Shown in pieces: positions 5,573 through 5,912 of a stretch of DNA of 5,912 bases. The stretch comes from UKL13-2 sp044346745. Its GTDB lineage: Bacteria > Pseudomonadota > Gammaproteobacteria > Burkholderiales > Usitatibacteraceae. The stretch's first letter is position 1; every line of letters starts with the position of its first letter. The notes below the pieces were generated by a model, which was not told where the DNA came from, searched no databases, and saw nothing but the letters and a program-made list of their open reading frames with translations. The DNA lies in the NCBI GenBank assembly GCA_044346745.1, contig JBIIYQ010000162.1, forward strand, positions 1-5,912. Direction: 5' to 3'. A program made the translations under genes and the position numbers.

Positions 5573-5912
5573 ATGCCCCGCCGCCCCCGCATTCACCTTG
5601 ATGGCGTGCCGCTGCACATCGTGCAGCGAGGCCACAACCGTGAGCCTTGTTTCTTCGGCGAAGAGGACTACAGCAGCTACCTGCACTGGTTAGGTGAGGC
5701 GCTCGGTGAAGCCGAATGCAAACTCCACGCCTATGTCCTGATGACCAATCACGTGCATCTCCTTCTCACCCCAAAGAAGGCAGAGGCGGTACAAAAGCTC
5801 ATCATCTCGCTAGGCCGTCGTTACGTCCAATACATCAATCGAACGCATCGGCGTACCGGAACGCTGTGGGATAGCCGCTACAAATCATCACTGGTGCAGG
5901 CGGAGACCTATC
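5573..5912 (+). CDS. REP-associated tyrosine transposase (RAYT, Y1_Tnp family), N-terminal half, runs off window
   Basis: The 113 visible codons begin MPRRPRIHLDGVPLHIVQRG, the standard RAYT start. The HUH metal-binding motif is in MTNHVHLLLTP, with H60 and H62. RRYVQYINRTHRRTGTLWDS and RYKSSLVQAETY follow, and the frame is open to the last base. The catalytic tyrosine, expected in the RYIELNPVRA helix, lies just beyond the edge. RAYTs cut single-stranded DNA at cognate palindromic sequences and are usually single-copy domesticated relatives of IS200/IS605 transposases, although this one has a same-type neighbour at 1-350. There is no clear Shine-Dalgarno before ATG 5573. An upstream ATG at 5565 is in another frame. 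The two window-edge fragments look like complementary halves of one protein type, missing only about 15-20 residues between them. Confidence 0.93.
   Translation, partial: MPRRPRIHLDGVPLHIVQRGHNREPCFFGEEDYSSYLHWLGEALGEAECKLHAYVLMTNHVHLLLTPKKAEAVQKLIISLGRRYVQYINRTHRRTGTLWDSRYKSSLVQAETY

Overview
The window reads as chromosomal DNA of a Gram-negative bacterium, most likely a gammaproteobacterium of the Xanthomonadales/Lysobacterales type. This is inferred from a TonB-dependent receptor of the large oligosaccharide-type class, REP-associated tyrosine transposases (RAYTs) of the MPRRPRIHLDG type, and an anhydro-N-acetylmuramic acid kinase. Base composition is moderate in GC, so the genus is not assigned.

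Layout, left to right. Positions 1-350 hold the C-terminal half of a RAYT (+), cut by the window edge. It is followed by two tandem 19-bp repeats (358-376, 378-396). A gene-free patch (397-519) leads to the 3' end of anmK, which is read leftward (520-1728). A 315-bp divergent intergenic region carries four ATACCAA units spaced exactly 11 bp apart, and two more units further right that overlap a possible promoter. A 926-residue TonB-dependent outer-membrane receptor follows (2044-4824, +), with a signal peptide, TonB box, plug and barrel, and then a strong intrinsic terminator (4859-4890). The stretch from 4891 to 5406 has no recognisable gene and only a weak 71-codon candidate. Positions 5407-5526 (-) encode the last 39 residues of a YciI-family protein. 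This remnant stops exactly where a copy of the 19-bp repeat begins (5527-5545). A second RAYT then starts at 5573 (+) and leaves the window.

Functional reading. AnmK phosphorylates and opens anhydro-MurNAc, a peptidoglycan turnover product, to MurNAc-6-phosphate in the cytoplasm. The divergently transcribed receptor would import a ligand across the outer membrane. The shared control region with helically phased repeats suggests joint regulation, and makes a wall-derived or amino-sugar ligand a reasonable but unproven guess. The anmK-receptor block lies between two RAYT units in the same orientation. Their outer repeats are inverted relative to each other, and one unit has evidently cut into or landed beside a yciI gene. 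The segment is therefore a plausible unit for rearrangement. The most interesting signals are the phased operator-like array and the RAYT-bounded architecture; no wholly unknown protein system is evident.
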